Assembly (NCBI GenBank): GCA_946894095.1
Contig: OX335642.1
Location: 16,565,021 to 16,629,020 of the forward strand
Direction of reading: 5' to 3'
Source: Incurvaria masculella
Taxonomy: Eukaryota > Arthropoda > Insecta > Lepidoptera > Incurvariidae
Length of the DNA stretch: 64,000 bases
Part shown: positions 28,301 through 43,300 of the stretch, in pieces
Layout: each line of letters starts with the position of its first letter
Numbering within the stretch: position 1 is the first letter of the stretch
The notes under the pieces: model-generated
The model's input: only the letters and a program-made list of their open reading frames with translations
What the model was told of the DNA's origin: nothing
Databases searched by the model: none
Program-made: the position numbers and the translations under genes

Positions 28301-31300
28301 CTATCATATACACGGAGATCGTGCTCGGATCACACCAGCGAAGGGCGAAGCGGGACGAGACATGGACTCCAGATACCTATTGCCGTGCACGTGCGAGGCG
28401 CAGAACGCGAAGGAGAAGTGCATGAGTGTGGGATCGACGGTCTGCTGGCCGCTCTCGGCTACAGCGAGCAGGTCCTCCAGGTAGGAGAGATGCCGGAAGC
28501 AGCCGCGCACGCCGTACCGGGCGCAGTACTCGTCCAACACGAACACCTGCCCCGGCGAGAACCAGCCCTGCGCACACAACATACCTTTTATACACTTTTA
28601 TTCGTTCGACGAATGTGATATGTACTTATAAAGAATTGTCTCTAAAGCAAGGTCACATTAATAAAAGATAGAGAGCTGCAAGGCTGGACCAGAGCCAGCA
28701 AACCATACAACTGCGGCTTTTGCGTCTACCAATTTCGCCACCTGCTGTATACCCAAAATTTTAGATTTTCTGCGCTCCTTTTATTTTTTTATAAGCTTTT
28801 TTTTTAAATATTTATATTAGTACACCTGGAGACAGCCAGATGGCTGGACCTACCTTAGATAACAAAGAAGATGACCGTCGATTATGATGAGACTTGAATT
28901 CATGTTATGGTTTTGGTCAAAATATGGGGTGGCTTGGGGATGAATCGTAAATACCAGCTTGAATGAGAGTATTATTTTGGGAGACGACAAGACCACACTA
29001 TACTGTCACAAGACCTCATGTCCTCAAGATGGCACAGGTCCAAATGCTATGAACAGATGAAATGGCTATATTTAATAGTAAATAATTCCCCAATATTAAG
29101 AAAGGTTTTTTTTTTATATTCATTATTATGTTTTAGAATCAGAATGTATTACAAAATACTACAATTAGTAAATTAATAATTAATAATTAATAAACGTAAA
29201 AGATGGGGCTACAGAAGAAGCTCGTTATTGGTTTACAATCATTTTTTACTCAGATGATCAAATGTAACCAACAAAATGTTTACCAAGGAACAATAAGGGT
29301 CCTGTAGGCGATACTTGAGCGTTAGGGATTGCAGAATAGCAAACAGCTGGTGATGGTCGAACTGGCAGGGGTCTGCCTGGATGTAGTCCTCCATTCCGTG
29401 TTTCCGAGCCTTGTCAGCATCTGTAGAAATCATCGGCATCGATTTTAAGAAGGAATTAATGCAATCCACATATGTGTGTCCATCGATATGCTTCTCAACG
29501 TTTCGTCAGAAATGACGGAACGAAACAATTTTTAGATGCGGTTCGGCGCCCTCACCCACCGGTGGCACATGCTGTATGAATGTGTGAGCACGTTACCTCC
29601 CATGATCTTGTGGTGCGTGTCGGAGCTGGTGGGAGGCGTGGGCTTGTGAATCTGGCCGGTGGCGCGGTACAACGCCATCACCCACAAGTGGCACTCGTTC
29701 TCGTCCATGACGCCCATCAGGATGGTCTCCGTATCGCGTACCGCATTCATCATGAACTTGGCACCTTCCAACTCTGGCACGTTGAAACACATGTTTGATT
29801 TTTTATATGTTTGAGTGTTTCGTCCAGTGCTCCAATAAATTAAAGTTTGATGCATAGCAATTGGCATGGTGGGTCAAGGATTTATATAAGCTTATTAGCC
29901 ACCCATGTTTAGTTCTTTAAAAAAAAACAATATTGGGTCATAACAGGAAAAGGTTACAACTTATAATATTGAAAGAAAAACTTACCATGACTGACCATGA
30001 GCTGGGCTGAAAAACAATTACATGGTTTAGTGTTTGCATAGAAAAAAATATACACGAAATACCTAAATTATAAAATGTTTTGTTCGTCGCGATCGGCAGC
30101 GAATGTACAAAATACAATCAAACACATAAACATAGGCCCGCACATTTCATTTCATTAAGTACATTTATTTAAACTTTTGGTAGTCAAACTACACTAAGTT
30201 ACATGACAATCTGATAGATTCGCGGATTCCATCAGTCTATAAAAAATAACTAAAGTAGGAAACGGTCGCTGACCAATTAATTTCTGCTCTCCGGGCGTAT
30301 ATTAGGATATGGTGTTTTAGAGGTCCTTGAGAAGTAACAAGCGCTACCACAGAACTAGGAATGAGCTAGAGATGACTTTCCTCTCGCGTCACTGGCACTT
30401 GCACGCTATCGGCACGTTATATTTCGCTTTTTGGCCTACATTACTCCTTTGTCTATTACTTTTTTAATTTTTTTTCCTTATAGTTCTTTGTTCTTTCCCT
30501 TAGATTTTCTTTTTCTTTTCATTTGCCCTCCTCTTTATAGAAGAGTACAATTTTGTTTGTTTTTCTATTTTTCTTCATCGTATTTCGTAATTCATAGTCG
30601 TATTCATAGAGAACCTGTCAAAACTTAGTACGAGATTAGCATCGAACTAACCATACAAAAACCGGTTTAGTCCGGCGTATTAAAGTTAGTCCGCCTACTC
30701 TGAATACGCTGTTGCAGCCGTATTCGGAGTGGATACAGTCAGCCTGTGTTTTCCATCCAGTTAAATATAGCCATCCTCATAAAGGGCATTGCACCAAATT
30801 CCTTCGGGAATGTGGGTATCATAACGATAGTGGTGTGGCATTTAGTAGCCATAAAATAAATAGTAAATCATTTCTTGTTACTTTTCAAGAAGTAGTGAAT
30901 CAAGAGATTATGTATTCTTGCTAGTCCAAATTCTGTGAGCGCTAGAAACGAACCACTGCCGTGCTCGATGTAATCGATGGTGAAATTGTCGAGCTGCATC
31001 ATCTCAGCTGGCTCTGACTTCTTGTCCTTGTAGGAGCACAACGCGAACGTGTACTGGCTCACTTGCACCAGAACCATGTAACGCTTCTTCCACTTGCGCC
31101 ACACGGACTTCCCCGTAACCATCAGGTACCTGCCACACATCAATGCCAACCGCTTTCACTAATCCAAATTCATATAGGTATTAATAGATTAATTCTAATA
31201 AGTATATTTTAATTAACATTAATATTGTTATTTAATATTTTGAGATAATTAAAGCTACATAGGTTTATTATATATATATATAATATATATAATATATATA

Positions 31301-34300
31301 ATATATATATATTTAATTTTTTAGTACTTGATGAATTTTATGGTTTAACTGGGTTTAACATTAAAAAAACTTACCCACAATGTTTCATATTAAGTGGTTT
31401 ATCCATACGGCATGCAATCTTTATTCTAAGGTCTTGGTCCGGAAGATTCTTGGGTACGGTCATCCTATGCCATTCAGGTGCCTGTTAAAACAAAACAAAA
31501 TTGTTTAGGGTTGATAATCCAATCAAGACTGTTGAAGACTATATTTCAGATGCCGGCTAATACACAGAACACCGGCGAGCGATACGAAAAATGTTTCCGG
31601 ATAGGTTACAAAAACTTAAGGAATACAATGTACTCATAATTAGACAAAGAAAATGGTATTACACATAACGAAATCACGATGTTTTTTTCGCGGAAAAATG
31701 TATGGGGACCACGGAATTCGATTTGTTCTTCAAACGAAGGTATGAGTATATCCTATTTCTGAATTTTTTGTAAACAATACAATCGTGATTGATTGACCGT
31801 CAACATCTCGTAAATGTCGGGCATTTCCTCCTGGGCGCGGATCCAGAATTTCACTCAGTGGGGGCAATCCTCCCTCCCCCCATTGATATGTGGTGGAACG
31901 TACCTTTGTGGACAGAGGCGTGGGCCGCAGCACCACTTTGCCGAGCTCCTTGTCCTCGAGGGCCAGCATGCCAGGGTTTTCTGTGTACAGCTTCACCTTC
32001 ACGGCTGGCAGTGGCTGTGTTGTGCTGAAGTCGCCTTGTGTATCCCACCTGCCATTTCGATAACCGATGACAATATTTATATTCCAGCGCGCAGACTCTA
32101 GACTAGATTAATATACCATACGCTAAGTAAAAAAAACGCTCATCATTGCCTTTAACATAAAACTTTTTGCCTTACGTTACACGTGTATACGTTTTATTTT
32201 AGGTTATCTTCTGCAGTACAAAACTAGTATAGCATGCGATATTACATATCACTACAAAGTATAAAACAAAGTCGCTTTCTCTGTCCCTATATCCCCATGT
32301 TCGCTTAAATCTTTAAAACTACGCAACGGATTTTGATGCGGTTTTTTTTAATAGATATAGTGATTCAAGAGGAAGGTTTATATGTATAATAACATCCATT
32401 AAATAGTGGAGAAATACTGTTATTTTTGGGGGTTTCCAATGTGATGTCGTAATAAATTACATTTTTTCCGCTTACATTGCAAACGCAGGCTGAATCCTAC
32501 GAGATTTATCGAAATAATGTACTAAGTATTGTACAAATCGAAAAAGTCTACAGAAAACTCCGCGATGGTATATGTCTATCTCTTATGGATATACCACAAT
32601 AAAAAAAAATTGTCATTAACTTTTTACGACAAATAATGGCTAATTTTCGAGGCGATTTTAACCAATACAGCATTAATCCTTATCCAATTAAATACCTTAA
32701 ATACATTGTTGATTTAATATAGATTTATATGGCCGTTTACAGCATATGATTTAAATGAATATTTTCGAAGATATTACAGATTTAAAAATTGCGGGACGTA
32801 GGTTTGAGGCAGTACGGGCCGGCCGGGGCGGTGGGAGCGTGCCTATAAATAGTGCGTCGGAGGCTGCGGTTCTAGCACTTTGAATTTAGCAGCGATCGGA
32901 CGCGTTTATTATCGGAGCTCTCTAATCTATACTCTATCTATACTATTATATAAAGAGGAAACGTTTGATTGTTTGTGTATTTGAACCGAATAGGCTCAAA
33001 TACATGAACAGATAGGAAACTACTGAACGGATTTGAAAAATTATTTCACCGTTGGAAAGCTACAGTCTATCCGAGGGACATAGACTATGTTTTATCCTAA
33101 AAAAATTAGGGATCCTTACCAAAACTCCGATAACTTAACCCAAGGTGCAAAAAAATTACCAAGAATGTTCCTTACATCGCGTGCGCTGCGAAAACTATTC
33201 ACGATAGAACAAAATGATGTAGTACAATTTTATAGAACACATTATTATCTACAAAAAATGTCGCGACAGCATACATCTAACTATTATAGTTATGTCACAA
33301 TAAGTGTGCATTTATTTTAAAATAAAAATTTAAATACCGCCGCTAGAAAAGGCTCTTTATTTGTACCTAGATATGAATCCTTATCAAAATAAATAAATTA
33401 TTATTTAAGACTGTTTCAATACCTTTATATTACTTTTTGAATTATTCGATTCCGACATTTCATTCGAAAGATATCATGAGTTTAAAAATTAGAAAAAACT
33501 TCCCTTTGACAAACTATGCGTTTTAGAGTTTGTAGGCGTCACTCAGAGATACGGGATGGGAGTCAGTCGGCTCCCTACGCAGCAGCCGTGTGCGGAATTT
33601 AAGAAATTGTCGCTTGATAATATTTTGTCGCTTGATGATAATTAGTTTAGTAGGTAACTAAACGCATTCAAAAAGTTCTTTTCAGAACTAGACCCATTAA
33701 TATATGTTGTACATTTAGTTATCCTAATAAATAAGTGACTTAAATAGTTTTTATGATTTTCGATTAAATACTTTTTAATTGTAGGTTATAGTAGTAGATG
33801 TAGGTAGCTAATAACAGTTAAACATGTTTGAAAAATGTTACGGCTTTTCACGCGGCAGGAAGATACACTCTCCAAAGACATTCTCAAAAGCCGTAACATT
33901 TTTCAAACATGTCTAACGACCGCGGTAATCTCAAAAGTATCATAATAACAGTTAAGCTAATTATTTAGTGAAAAATAAAACAACATCAAATAATGTTTAC
34001 TCCCTGGCTTTAACTCAATAAATTATTTATTTAATGGCTTTGTTTTGTGGTTATGACCTTTTTAAAATAATTAATAGTATGAAAAATACATAAAAGTAAA
34101 AAATACAAAAAAGAAAAAAAAATACAAAAAAAAATTATTCACAATATTTGTTATTTTTATTTCAAATATTTCAATGTTGGTTTATGCTCTTTTTTTAGAA
34201 ACTCTACGTAATAAGGGGTTTATTTGTGTATCATTGTGTCAAAATAATATTTTTTCAATTATATTATGCCCGTGCAAAGCCGGGACGGGCTGCTAGTTCA

Positions 34301-37300
34301 TTATAATTAAGTCTTCTTTCCAGAAATTATAAAACTATGCAAGATTATATATATTTTTAAGTCTTATTCAACATTTGACATCCATGGGTTGGACAGTATA
34401 AGCGTAGGTTTTGAGTGGGACGGAAATTAGTTTTTTGACTGCCACTACGACTGACCATTTACGATGCATGGATATGAAAATATATGCTCTTAATAGATAC
34501 CATAACGTTTGTGAAATACATTTTGGTGCACAAGAGCGGAGCAGAGCTACTTACATAGGCTTGCTGGCTTCGGCCTGATCAGTCTGTAACTTGTCACCGC
34601 CTTCCACCTCCATGGTGCAGTAAACGATGCGATTGGGCGCCAAAGACTTCAGCCCCTTTACCTCCATTACCACCACCTACAAAAGAACTGGTGTGCTCGT
34701 AGGCTACTCGTTATTATCATCAAGTAGCTATCTTGCAGAATGAGCAGTGGAATCTAAATTTTTCATCTACAACTACAAGTACTACATTCATAGACTTACA
34801 AAATTGCTTCATTGCTCATAATTTCTTTGGTCAGTTTAAGAACGTGTTTTTGTTTCACTGCAACGGACAGCTCTCATGATTGAATGTGAAAATTCAATTT
34901 GTGTTTACGCCGGTTATTTCTGGGCAGGATTCTGTTAACTAAAACTGATTATAAAATATGAGTTCCGGCCAGAGTTCACGCTCATGTCTCATGAGATTGA
35001 CGTCATGTTACCTCCAGCTGGAAGGTGAGCACGACGTCCATCTTGGTGAGTTGCGTGTCTCCGCCGCCCTCCTCGTCCCCTGTCAACTTGTTAGCGAGCG
35101 AGCCCTGAGATCTGAAACACAGTTGCTTACTCAACCTTGGGCTTGGCTCCGTCCCCGCCGCTGACCTACACCGCCACCGCCACCCCCATCCGGATACCCA
35201 GGTCGACACAACGAATCCCACAACCGTTTCGAGGTAGAATAAACCCCGCACAGAGATAGAGTAAATCAAAAATGCAATTTAAGTCGAAGGACTTTGGAAA
35301 TCGTAGATGGTCCAAACACGAGATCAAATCAGAAGTGGGATCAAATATAAACCAAACGAACGCGACAACACGTGTAACCAACATTAGCGCAAATGAAGGG
35401 GACATCCACAACCAAAGGGACATACAGAGCAACGCCACAAATGGACATCGTAGCCATGTGTTGCCATGGGGTGGTCGATGAAGGGGTCAACATTTATTAA
35501 GGGATATTAATGCACAAAATGCAAGCAAATGCCGTCACCCAAGGATGTTTAAGCATACAAAGAGAAAACACAAGAGTAAATATTGATCTATGGTACAAGT
35601 ATGTGGTGTAGAGAGCAACAAGAATATTTTGAGAGGGCAGAAAGAGGAACAAAAGTCCGTTGTGTACGTTTATGTTATTTTTTTGCCTTCTTACTCAAAA
35701 TATCCTCTTTACACTCTACAAAGTCTTGTTTAGAGGTGGTGAGCTAAATTTAAAACGTGGATTATCTCTAGTTGTATGGTAAAAAGCGTGATTTAATCGC
35801 AGTTTTAAATTTTAGTCCGCCAACTCTAAATGAGACAGCAACAGGTTTAGCAATGGCAGGTGCATACAAGCAGAAAGCACATATTACAAATTTAACATTG
35901 CAAGATTACAAGCGTTACTCCGTCTTATTTGCATGTACACAAAAAAACAATTTCGGTACATTTTTTTAATTTAAATATTATCTTAAATATCTACTCGGTT
36001 AAGCTATACGATACGTTGTAATGTAATAATAGGATGGATGATCTGCTGTGTAGAATAAATATAATTTTAAAATGAAATTTTATGAGGGAAGACAAACTTC
36101 GCTGTCAAATATTTTTTCGGTTCAATGTATGGAGGTTTTATTGCCAATTACATAATAATACAAACTATGAATCTGTCAGTTACCTACTGCATTTTGATTA
36201 AGCTCATTGGCAAATAGCTAAAACTAGTATTCTATCTAAATGTACAGATTAACCAAGCACTATCGTAATTTCTGTAGTAAAGCTGTTACTTTCGGTACAT
36301 TTTTGAAAATCTATTATTTGTTTATATACGATTCAGAAACCTAATTAAAAAGTGTCTACTGAAAACAGCAAAGTGGGATCATAGCACTTAAGCAATTCGT
36401 TTCATAAAGGTCATAAAATGCAGTGGGGGTGGAAGCGATATATTTTCTAAAAACCCGATGTTGTCAAGTAACCTTTCATTATTTATTAATTATTAATATT
36501 TGGCAATTTAGTAGTTTGTATATTAAGAAAGAATGTTAACAAACAAGTACCCGTATTTTTAATTCTTTAAATGACAACATCGGAGTGACACAAAAATGAA
36601 GTAAATATACTTTTTCGTACTAAGCGGATACATCTTTTATTCCAAGAAATTTGATATGTTTATATGTATTATTGACCCTGAAGCAAGAATACATTAATTA
36701 AAGAAAGAGCCCAGTAAAATGAACTGCTTTCCGAAGATACTGTCCGAACCTCGGCCCGAACCAGCAAAACATAACATTCAAACTAAGACTAGCTCTAGCG
36801 TCTGAGGCCAAATACAATTTTGGGTATGACGGCAATATGTTTGAATGTTCAATATTTGCAGTTAATGTCCGCAACGCAAGTAAAGCGTTAAATCAATGTA
36901 TGTAGGTATAATCTTAAACACTGTGTTAAGTAGTAGGAGGCCAATTGTTGAATCCAACTATGGGTATACAGCAGGTGGCGAAATTTTAAGACGCAATACC
37001 TGCGAATGGTATGTTTTGCTGGTTCGGATACAGCGTTTCAGTATATTCGTAAATCAGTTCTTTTTACTGGGTTCTTTGTTCAATTCATGTGTTTTGCTTC
37101 TCGAACGATATAAATACATACATATCACATTCCTTACAAAAGTAAGGTTTGTTAAGGAAAAATTGAGTGTATGCCGCCATTGCCTGGCCTTATCCATCGA
37201 CCCTAGCCGCTAGCCGGTCACATCACACGTGCCCAAACGGAACAAGTCTTAACTGATTACTTGTACTTCCTGGATTTATCCCGGTTTTGTGCAGGGAAGA

Positions 37301-40300
37301 AAAAATAAGAGTCATAATTTTATGTAGCAAATGAACCTAGAACATGGGTTTATAATTATTAAATGTTTAAATGGGTAAAAGCTTAAATAAAGGAAAAAAA
37401 TATCGATTAGCTAATACATCTTTGAAGAAATTTAATATGCATCGTTAAAGTTAATCAAATCATGAAAATAATAATGCCAGTGAAATTGTATAATGTAATT
37501 TAACACTGGAACCCTAAATCAAGGAGTATTCGATTACTTTATGGTACCTATATCACAGCTCCAGGATATAAACAAAAACTAGTTCAAAATGTTCAAGAAA
37601 TGAAGTTTTTGAACAAAATTAACCATAATTTTGTACGATGTAATAATGAAAATATTGGAATAATGAATATTTCAAACTGAACCTTTAGAGTTGCCTGTCA
37701 AATATGTAAATCGTGGTTTATCTCCGTATTTACGGTACAAAACGCGATTTAATCCGGAGGTAATCCACGTTTAAAATTTTGAAAGTTAACTATTAATACG
37801 ACTGGTAAAGTTTATTAATGCTTGTCAAGATGTAGGTACATCAATTAATATGTAAAACAAGACTTAACTTTATGAATGCATATATTTTGTTTGTTTATTC
37901 CCAATACAAAACTTAAAACGGCAAAGCTAAATGACGGTGTAACATTGAATTGCCACATGCATCCACCGGACACTAACTAAAGGTAATATTTTTTCTAGGT
38001 CTGCACAAATGTTTGCCTTTCATAAGAAAACAACACCAAACACCAACACAACAATATAAATAAATTTGGAAGGCCTAAACTAACTAATGTAAAGTACATT
38101 TAGATCTGCTATCTGAAGAGGTTCTTTTCTCCGCTTCCTTTTTTAAAAATAGGTAGATGTATCGACACAGAATTGGGAATAGGCCAGAAAAGCCTATGTT
38201 TCACCACCGCGCACTTCTCGCCATTCTTTTTCACACTTCTGGGCTTTGTCACCTCTTTACCTTGAAGTTTACAACGTCATTTATACTTTTTTAAATAAGA
38301 ACAAACTTGTCTTGACGTGCACGCACCCGACATGTCATTTGTCAAGTAACGTGCGCACGACCACCACAACTAAATTGGTTTCCATTTAAGAGGATAATCA
38401 GGTGATCAGGTTTGTGCCTGTTTTCTCAGTCAAATTAGAAATATTTTGCTGAAATTTTGCACATTAAATAAATCAAGTGAGAGCTACGTCTGTACGTTTT
38501 TGTTATTTTGTATTCATGATATAAATACGCCGTTTTGTAATGCATCTTTTTAGAGGCGTATAACGCCTATATAAGTAATTTATAAAAAAAATTATAACAT
38601 ACAAACGTAGCTGTCAGGTAATGTATTGAATGTGTAAAATTGCAGAGAAATATATACCTTAATTTGGCCGAAGAAACGGGCCATTGTATGAAACTTGATC
38701 ACCTCATTATTCTCTTAATACGGCAACATGCGCGCGGTCGTGGAGCGAAAGGATAAACATTTACAGTTTCAACAGAGAAGTCGATCCAAATACACATCAT
38801 ATATCGCATGTTGTGTTCTGTTGGGACCTATGTAAACCCCTTGGGTTGGGTAAAGTGTGCAGCTCGAAGCGTGGCACCGACCTGTGGTTGTACCGCTTCA
38901 GTTTCTGCAGTCCGTACTTGGAGTCGGCGCTGCCTTTGGACACGGGCAAAGATTCGAGGTTCGCCATCAGCAGGCTGATGGCCGCTTTCGACTCCTCCAC
39001 GTACAGGGATTCCATCTCTTTGAGCACAAACTTGGGCATCAACTTGCGATTCTGGCCACACAAAAATGCACGTTTTAACTCGTGGTATTTTGAATTTATA
39101 TTCAACTGTTCGTAAACATGAAAGAACCGACAGTTAGTATTGAATACGAATTGTTTCTTTCATACCTTTTCCATTTCAGCGTTTTTCAACTGCCTGCCGT
39201 CGAGTTCTCTTCGTATAGCTGCGGCTTGTTCATCAGCTGAATCCAGCTATAAGCATCAAACAATTGATTTAAGTTTGTTACTGAGTAGTTATTGTGAAAT
39301 AATAATAAAAATCAACACATTGAATCATATAGATAGTATATACAGGGTGTTTGGTAATTCCATTCATTCCTTCTAAGGAGTCATTCTATAGCTTATTTGC
39401 AACAAATTTGTCCCATTGAACCGGGGGTCGAAAATCAATAGTTTTTGAGTTATATAGGTTTTAATGTTTTTTTAAATGTTCTGTCTTGTTACCAAAAAAT
39501 GATAATTATAAAATAACTACTCTGCTCTGGGTGCTTAATGAGCTACTTTTATTAGTTGACGAATGAGAGATAACTTTAATAAAATTTGGGCCCTCTAAAT
39601 ATCCGGAAATCGAATTTCTTGAATCCCAAGATGTCCAAGATCTGCTAGAACATTTCGTACAGTTGCTCCTTGCTTAGAATGCACTCGGCGTTGAGGCTCT
39701 GTTGCTGCGCATGCGACGACCGCTTCGCCTCGTCTTCGCCGGGGATGACTACGATGGTACCGACACAAGTACACTTACCAACAAGGCGTTGAACAACAGC
39801 TGGTGCTCAAACTTCTTGACCCCCAAGATCTGCTGAAACATGTCGTACAGTTGCTCCTTGCTTAGGATGCACTCGGCGTTGAGACTCTGTTGCTGCGCGC
39901 GCGACGGCCGCTTCGCCTCGTCGTCGCCGGGGATCCCTGCGCCGGCAGCAACATAATTTCTCTAGTAAACACTCTTTTCTTCTCTTTTTGTTTGTTTGTT
40001 TGATTAGATAGATAGAAAAACTCATTATTTACAACGTCACAAAAAACTATGAACAAAATAAAGTACACTTCAATAACAGCACAATACGTGGGGCCCAAAG
40101 GCGGGCGTATCCCTCAAAGAGATTTCTCCCATTCGACCTTTGGATGATGGGATGATTATTCGTAGTTAGTACTAGCAATAGGTGGTGGCAACATGCTGGA
40201 TTGTCAATTTATTCACTTCTATCTTATTTGAAAAAATTGGGAATGTCAAATGCTTTTTAATGTAATTTTTTGCTTTTTCCACCATTATCTTTAATTGAGC

Positions 40301-43300
40301 TTGGTTAAAAGGTTCCTGTATACATACAGACACATTAATTTATCAAATTTTATCAAAACCCATATGCGATTTAGCAACGTTGCGCAGGGGGGCTGGAGTG
40401 GCAAGAATTTAATGTACCATACAAATTCCGCGAGAGAACTGGGAGTTTTAAAATTAATGAATGGAAAACTAGACGCATAAATAAAAAATATCCGAACCTT
40501 TTCACAAAACAAGAGAATTATGCTGACAGAGTATGAAAACTCACTTGTGAAATGATCAAAACACCATAACACATTCACTTAATCTTTTATATGATATTTG
40601 TTGGATGCGTCGACTTTTAGTGCTATTACCAACGCATGCCACATTCCAACAATAGACCACAAAAGCTGCAAGCACATTCAAAAGCAGCAAGGAAACAGAA
40701 AGTATAGGTAATGAAGAAATTATGTAAATAACGTAAAAACCTTACTGGAATTATTACGAGCGTTAAGTTATCGTTGATTTTTCCTATGTCAGCTAAATTA
40801 AATATCAAAAACATTCTCCTAAAATTAATTTTTGAGTTAAGACTTGGTCGCAGGTGTTTTTGTGTAGCAAAATATATCAGGAGCTACGAAAAAAAAACTA
40901 CTTATCAAGTATAGAACAAGGCTGGAATTGAAACTGCGCTCCAGCGTCTTGAACAAGATTTGTGCTCTCGAACTCAAAAGTACTCTTTATTGCCTACTAT
41001 ATATAATAAAATTATAATATCTATTTGAAATACAAGTTTAGATGAAAACGTGAAATTATAATACATTTCTAACAAAGAATACTTAAAAGGTCGCAAGTAA
41101 AAGTGACTGTCAGTAAATTTTGATGGTGAGTTTGCGTTAGGTACCTGTGATTCCTGTTATCGAGTTTCATGTGAGTAAGACATGTTGAGTTAGAGAGGAA
41201 CAGAAATACACAGACAGAGTGAGTGAGAACGAGCGGCACACATGTTGGGGCAACATTCAATGAAGGTGCACTTAACCCTTAAGACGAGTTCTATCTGAAG
41301 GCAATATGAAATATGCAAAAATGTTAAAATTCCACAGGATTGTAAATAGGCTAGAAAGTCAGTAATATATATTATAGTAAAAGCCAGTATTGTACAGATA
41401 TATTATACATAGTTCTTGTTGCAAAATTAGAAGTGACCGTGTTTTCATGACTTATATAGGAGTAACATAGCCCAGGAGGCAAATTCTGGGAACGCAGAGT
41501 TGATGAATCAGATTGTCCTCGGGAGAGGAATTAACTTTGACATTATTTTGGTGTTCAGGAAACGCCACACGAAATGAATCTGCTCTGAACTGGCATGAAA
41601 TGAAACATTTCCATTTGTTTCCGAATTAAGCGTTAACGAAAAATTACGTATCCATTTCCATAAGCGATCCATAAATATTATTTTACGTTCACGGATAAAC
41701 AGTGTTCAGCTTACATACTTATTAGCTCGCCGTTTCGTCCACCACGCTGTGGACATCATCAGCATTCGCGAAATAAATAAACTGATCCCGGTTTATCCGT
41801 AAAGGTAAAATAATATCTCGAACAACAGCGAAAATCTAAACGATCCATAAATGTATCGGAATAGGTCGGAAGTTATTTACTGATTCAGTTAGGATTCATA
41901 AGTGTGTATTCCGTGTGTAAACTAAGCATCGCAAGGATTCTCCTCCAGAAGTCGAGTATAATACGCCGTCAAGCGCGCAGTATTGCTGCTAGATGAAAGG
42001 CATTTCTATTACCATATTCCCAATTCTGTGGAAAATCACGTAGCTTTCAAACAGTACTAAAATAGATTTTGACTCTTTGTTCTCTATTGGACATGAATAT
42101 AGTTCAATGAGGCCATATTTGATCCAGTTGACTTACAAGGCATGAAGTTGCCTCAAGGGATGAATGCACATTTAAACAACAAACACATTATATCATAGCA
42201 AACATTAATGGGAACAACAAGTGGGCATATATTTTTATGTTATTATAGATTATTGTACATTTTACATTTCAATCAAACATGTTAACGCAAATACCTAGCC
42301 CTTATTACGAGTTACGTATAACTTATCACGAAATCGCTTTGATCGTTTCGCTCGCTTACACAAATATGAAATAATATAAATGTGTTGAAAATAAGTATGT
42401 TTTTTTATGTTAAGCGCGACATATGGCGTACGCCAGGACCTAAAGGTGCCCAACGACGCCCATGGGTTTTCGAACATTCAGGGGGTCTGCGAAAACCATG
42501 CCGGCTTGCCAGGTGCTTCTTCACACCACGTTTGAAGGTCCCCAGGTCGTAATTTGAGGGAAATACTTCGGAAGCGAGTTCATTCTATTGTTTACCAACC
42601 CTAAAGATAAAGGATCTAGAGGATCGGTGGGTTCTTATTTTTGGAATGTCGCCTGTGAATTTGTGCATTTTCTTCCTCCAAGACTTTTATTCTGCTGCCA
42701 TGCAGGAAGTCGGAGATCCAGTCACACAGCTCAGGTTGAAGGCCATAGGATGGCAGCTTGGAAAGCAGTGCCTTGGCCATATCTGGTCAAATGCTTTTGC
42801 GATATCCAGGTCGATAGCCATACCTTCGCCATGATTTTCGAGCGCATCGCCCATCTCATGTGAGACATATACTCGTAACTAGGAGATCCCCAGCAGATCG
42901 ATTCGGACGGAAGATACGAATGAGTTCGTATGTCCTTTATTTATAGATAAACGAAATCCTACATTTAGTGCATCCTTCAAATGCTCTATCCATTCGTGTA
43001 AGCTATAGAAAAAGGTAATCGAAGCGATTAAATGATAAGTGATGCGTTACTCGTAATAAAGGCTGTAGTCTTGTTCGATAAATATATCCCCATATAACAA
43101 CGATCAAACAAAGTTACGACAGTGATGCGACATTTCATAAACACATTTATTACGTACAATGAAATGCACTCATTCATCAAGGTATTAGGTATTAGCGCTG
43201 ACCAAAATAAACTGTTATAATAATTACCTGGACGGAAAATTTATTATCTTTAAAAAATAATTCGGCAGCACGCAAGTCACAGCTTTGTGACACACGGATG

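Noticed and set aside
31268..31315. TA-rich stretch as an origin or regulatory element
   Set aside because: A plain TA microsatellite; another is at 16310-16342.
35127..35165. Separate 30-nt microexon before exon 11
   Set aside because: It would leave an intron of only about 24 nt to exon 11. An alternative acceptor is more credible.
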